A stretch of 5,373 nt of DNA from Candidatus Woesearchaeota archaeon (GTDB lineage Archaea; Nanobdellota; Nanobdellia; Woesearchaeales; CG1-02-33-12), in assembly GCA_003561825.1 (NCBI GenBank), contig PWVO01000127.1, positions 1-5,373 of the forward strand, in the 5' to 3' direction. Each line of letters starts with the position of its first letter. Within the stretch, counting starts at the first letter, position 1. Shown here in pieces: positions 4,793 to 5,373 of this stretch. Under the pieces are notes generated by a model that made no database searches, had not been told where the DNA came from, and saw only the letters and a list, made by a program, of their open reading frames with translations. Both the position numbers and the translations under genes were made by a program.

Positions 4793-5373
4793 TTACCTTG
4801 AGGAGTCTGCCTGTCTTTCTACATCAAGCTTTTTTGAGATTGCGTTTGATGCCTGGCTTAGATTGTAAGCGCTTATTATTTCTTCTGAAAGGGCAGTTAC
4901 CATGCTTTTTTTTGTGTTGAATGACTTTACATAAGCTCCCTGGACCATGTACCTTAATGTAAGGTCTATCCTTCGCTGTGGAGCGCACTCAACTGCTTTG
5001 GGATAGCGGGCGCCGCCGTACTCTATTGTGACTATCTCTTCTCTGGGAGCAGCGTTTTCAATTGCCTTTACAAGAACTGCAATTGGGTTTTGTTTTGTTT
5101 TCTGCTCTATTTGCCTGAGTGTTTCTTCAACTATTGAGTATGCTGTCTGTGCCTTGCCTGTTGCAGGATATGATGTTATAAAGTGCTTTTTGCCTTTGTG
5201 GCCGGGTATCATTACTTTGTTTATGAGCCTTTCAACTATGAATGTCCTTGACTTGTGGAATTTTGAGCCTGTGTATCTTGCTCCTGTCTTTGGAACTAGC
5301 TTTGGCTCTAGGTTGATGTATCTCTGGAGCCCTGGATCCTGTACTTTTATGCCTTTTACACTCCATCTGTTGA
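4793..5373 (-). CDS. rps7: Small-subunit ribosomal protein uS7 (archaeal S7), N-terminus beyond the window
   Basis: uS7 binds the 3' major domain of 16S rRNA and nucleates assembly of the 30S head. The minus-strand frame is open to the right edge and gives 192 complete codons before the TAA at 4793-4795. The Met at 5212 is internal: upstream codons continue as archaeal S7 (RWSVKGIKVQDPGL, RYINLEPK, IVERLINKVM). Further family signatures are QNPIAVLVKAIENAAPRE, YGGARYPKAVE, PQRRIDLTLRY and the C-terminal KLDVERQADSSR. The sequence is of the archaeal/eukaryotic S7/S5e type rather than bacterial. Judging by family length, roughly 10-25 N-terminal residues lie outside the window. The next gene on the same strand is tmk, after a T-rich terminator, and not the elongation factor gene that often follows S7 in str-type operons. 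Confidence 0.95.
   Translation of the reverse strand, partial: NRWSVKGIKVQDPGLQRYINLEPKLVPKTGARYTGSKFHKSRTFIVERLINKVMIPGHKGKKHFITSYPATGKAQTAYSIVEETLRQIEQKTKQNPIAVLVKAIENAAPREEIVTIEYGGARYPKAVECAPQRRIDLTLRYMVQGAYVKSFNTKKSMVTALSEEIISAYNLSQASNAISKKLDVERQADSSR

Overview
The window reads as a compact, gene-dense archaeal chromosome segment. The strongest lineage evidence is a ribosomal protein uS7 of the archaeal/eukaryotic type, an archaeal BRE/TATA promoter placed for a leaderless transcript, T-rich rather than hairpin termination, and an anaerobic ribonucleotide reductase cluster laid out like those of anaerobic archaea. Arginine is mostly AGG and third positions are rich in T. Overlapping genes and very short spacers would fit a small-genome anaerobic archaeon, possibly of the DPANN group, but that assignment is inference.

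Positions 1-3992 (+ strand) form one tight operon for anaerobic deoxyribonucleotide synthesis. It runs: the 3' end of a first class III ribonucleotide reductase gene (nrdD, cut by the window edge), dut (dUTPase), a second and complete nrdD, a glutaredoxin/NrdH-like redoxin, an unrecognised 33-codon ORF, and nrdG (radical-SAM activase). Four of the five junctions overlap or are only 2 nt apart, and the last has an 11-nt spacer. The logic is coherent. NrdG generates the glycyl radical on NrdD, NrdD reduces NTPs to dNTPs, the CPKC redoxin probably re-reduces the NrdD active-site cysteines, and dUTPase removes dUTP and supplies dUMP for thymidylate synthesis.

Positions 3979-5373 (- strand) carry rps7 (uS7, N-terminus cut by the window edge), then a 79-bp intergenic region with a T-rich terminator and a BRE/TATA promoter, then tmk (thymidylate kinase). 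tmk converges on nrdG and the two coding regions overlap by 14 bp. Because tmk also belongs to dNTP metabolism, dUTP clean-up, ribonucleotide reduction and dTMP phosphorylation all lie within 5 kb.

The most noteworthy points are the two diverged nrdD paralogues on either side of dut, the enlarged redoxin, the conserved-looking but unrecognised 33-aa ORF before nrdG, and a probable TTG start for nrdD whose Shine-Dalgarno sequence lies inside the codons for dUTPase motif V. No RNA genes, CRISPR arrays, insertion sequences or long non-coding stretches were seen; the largest gap between genes is 79 bp.
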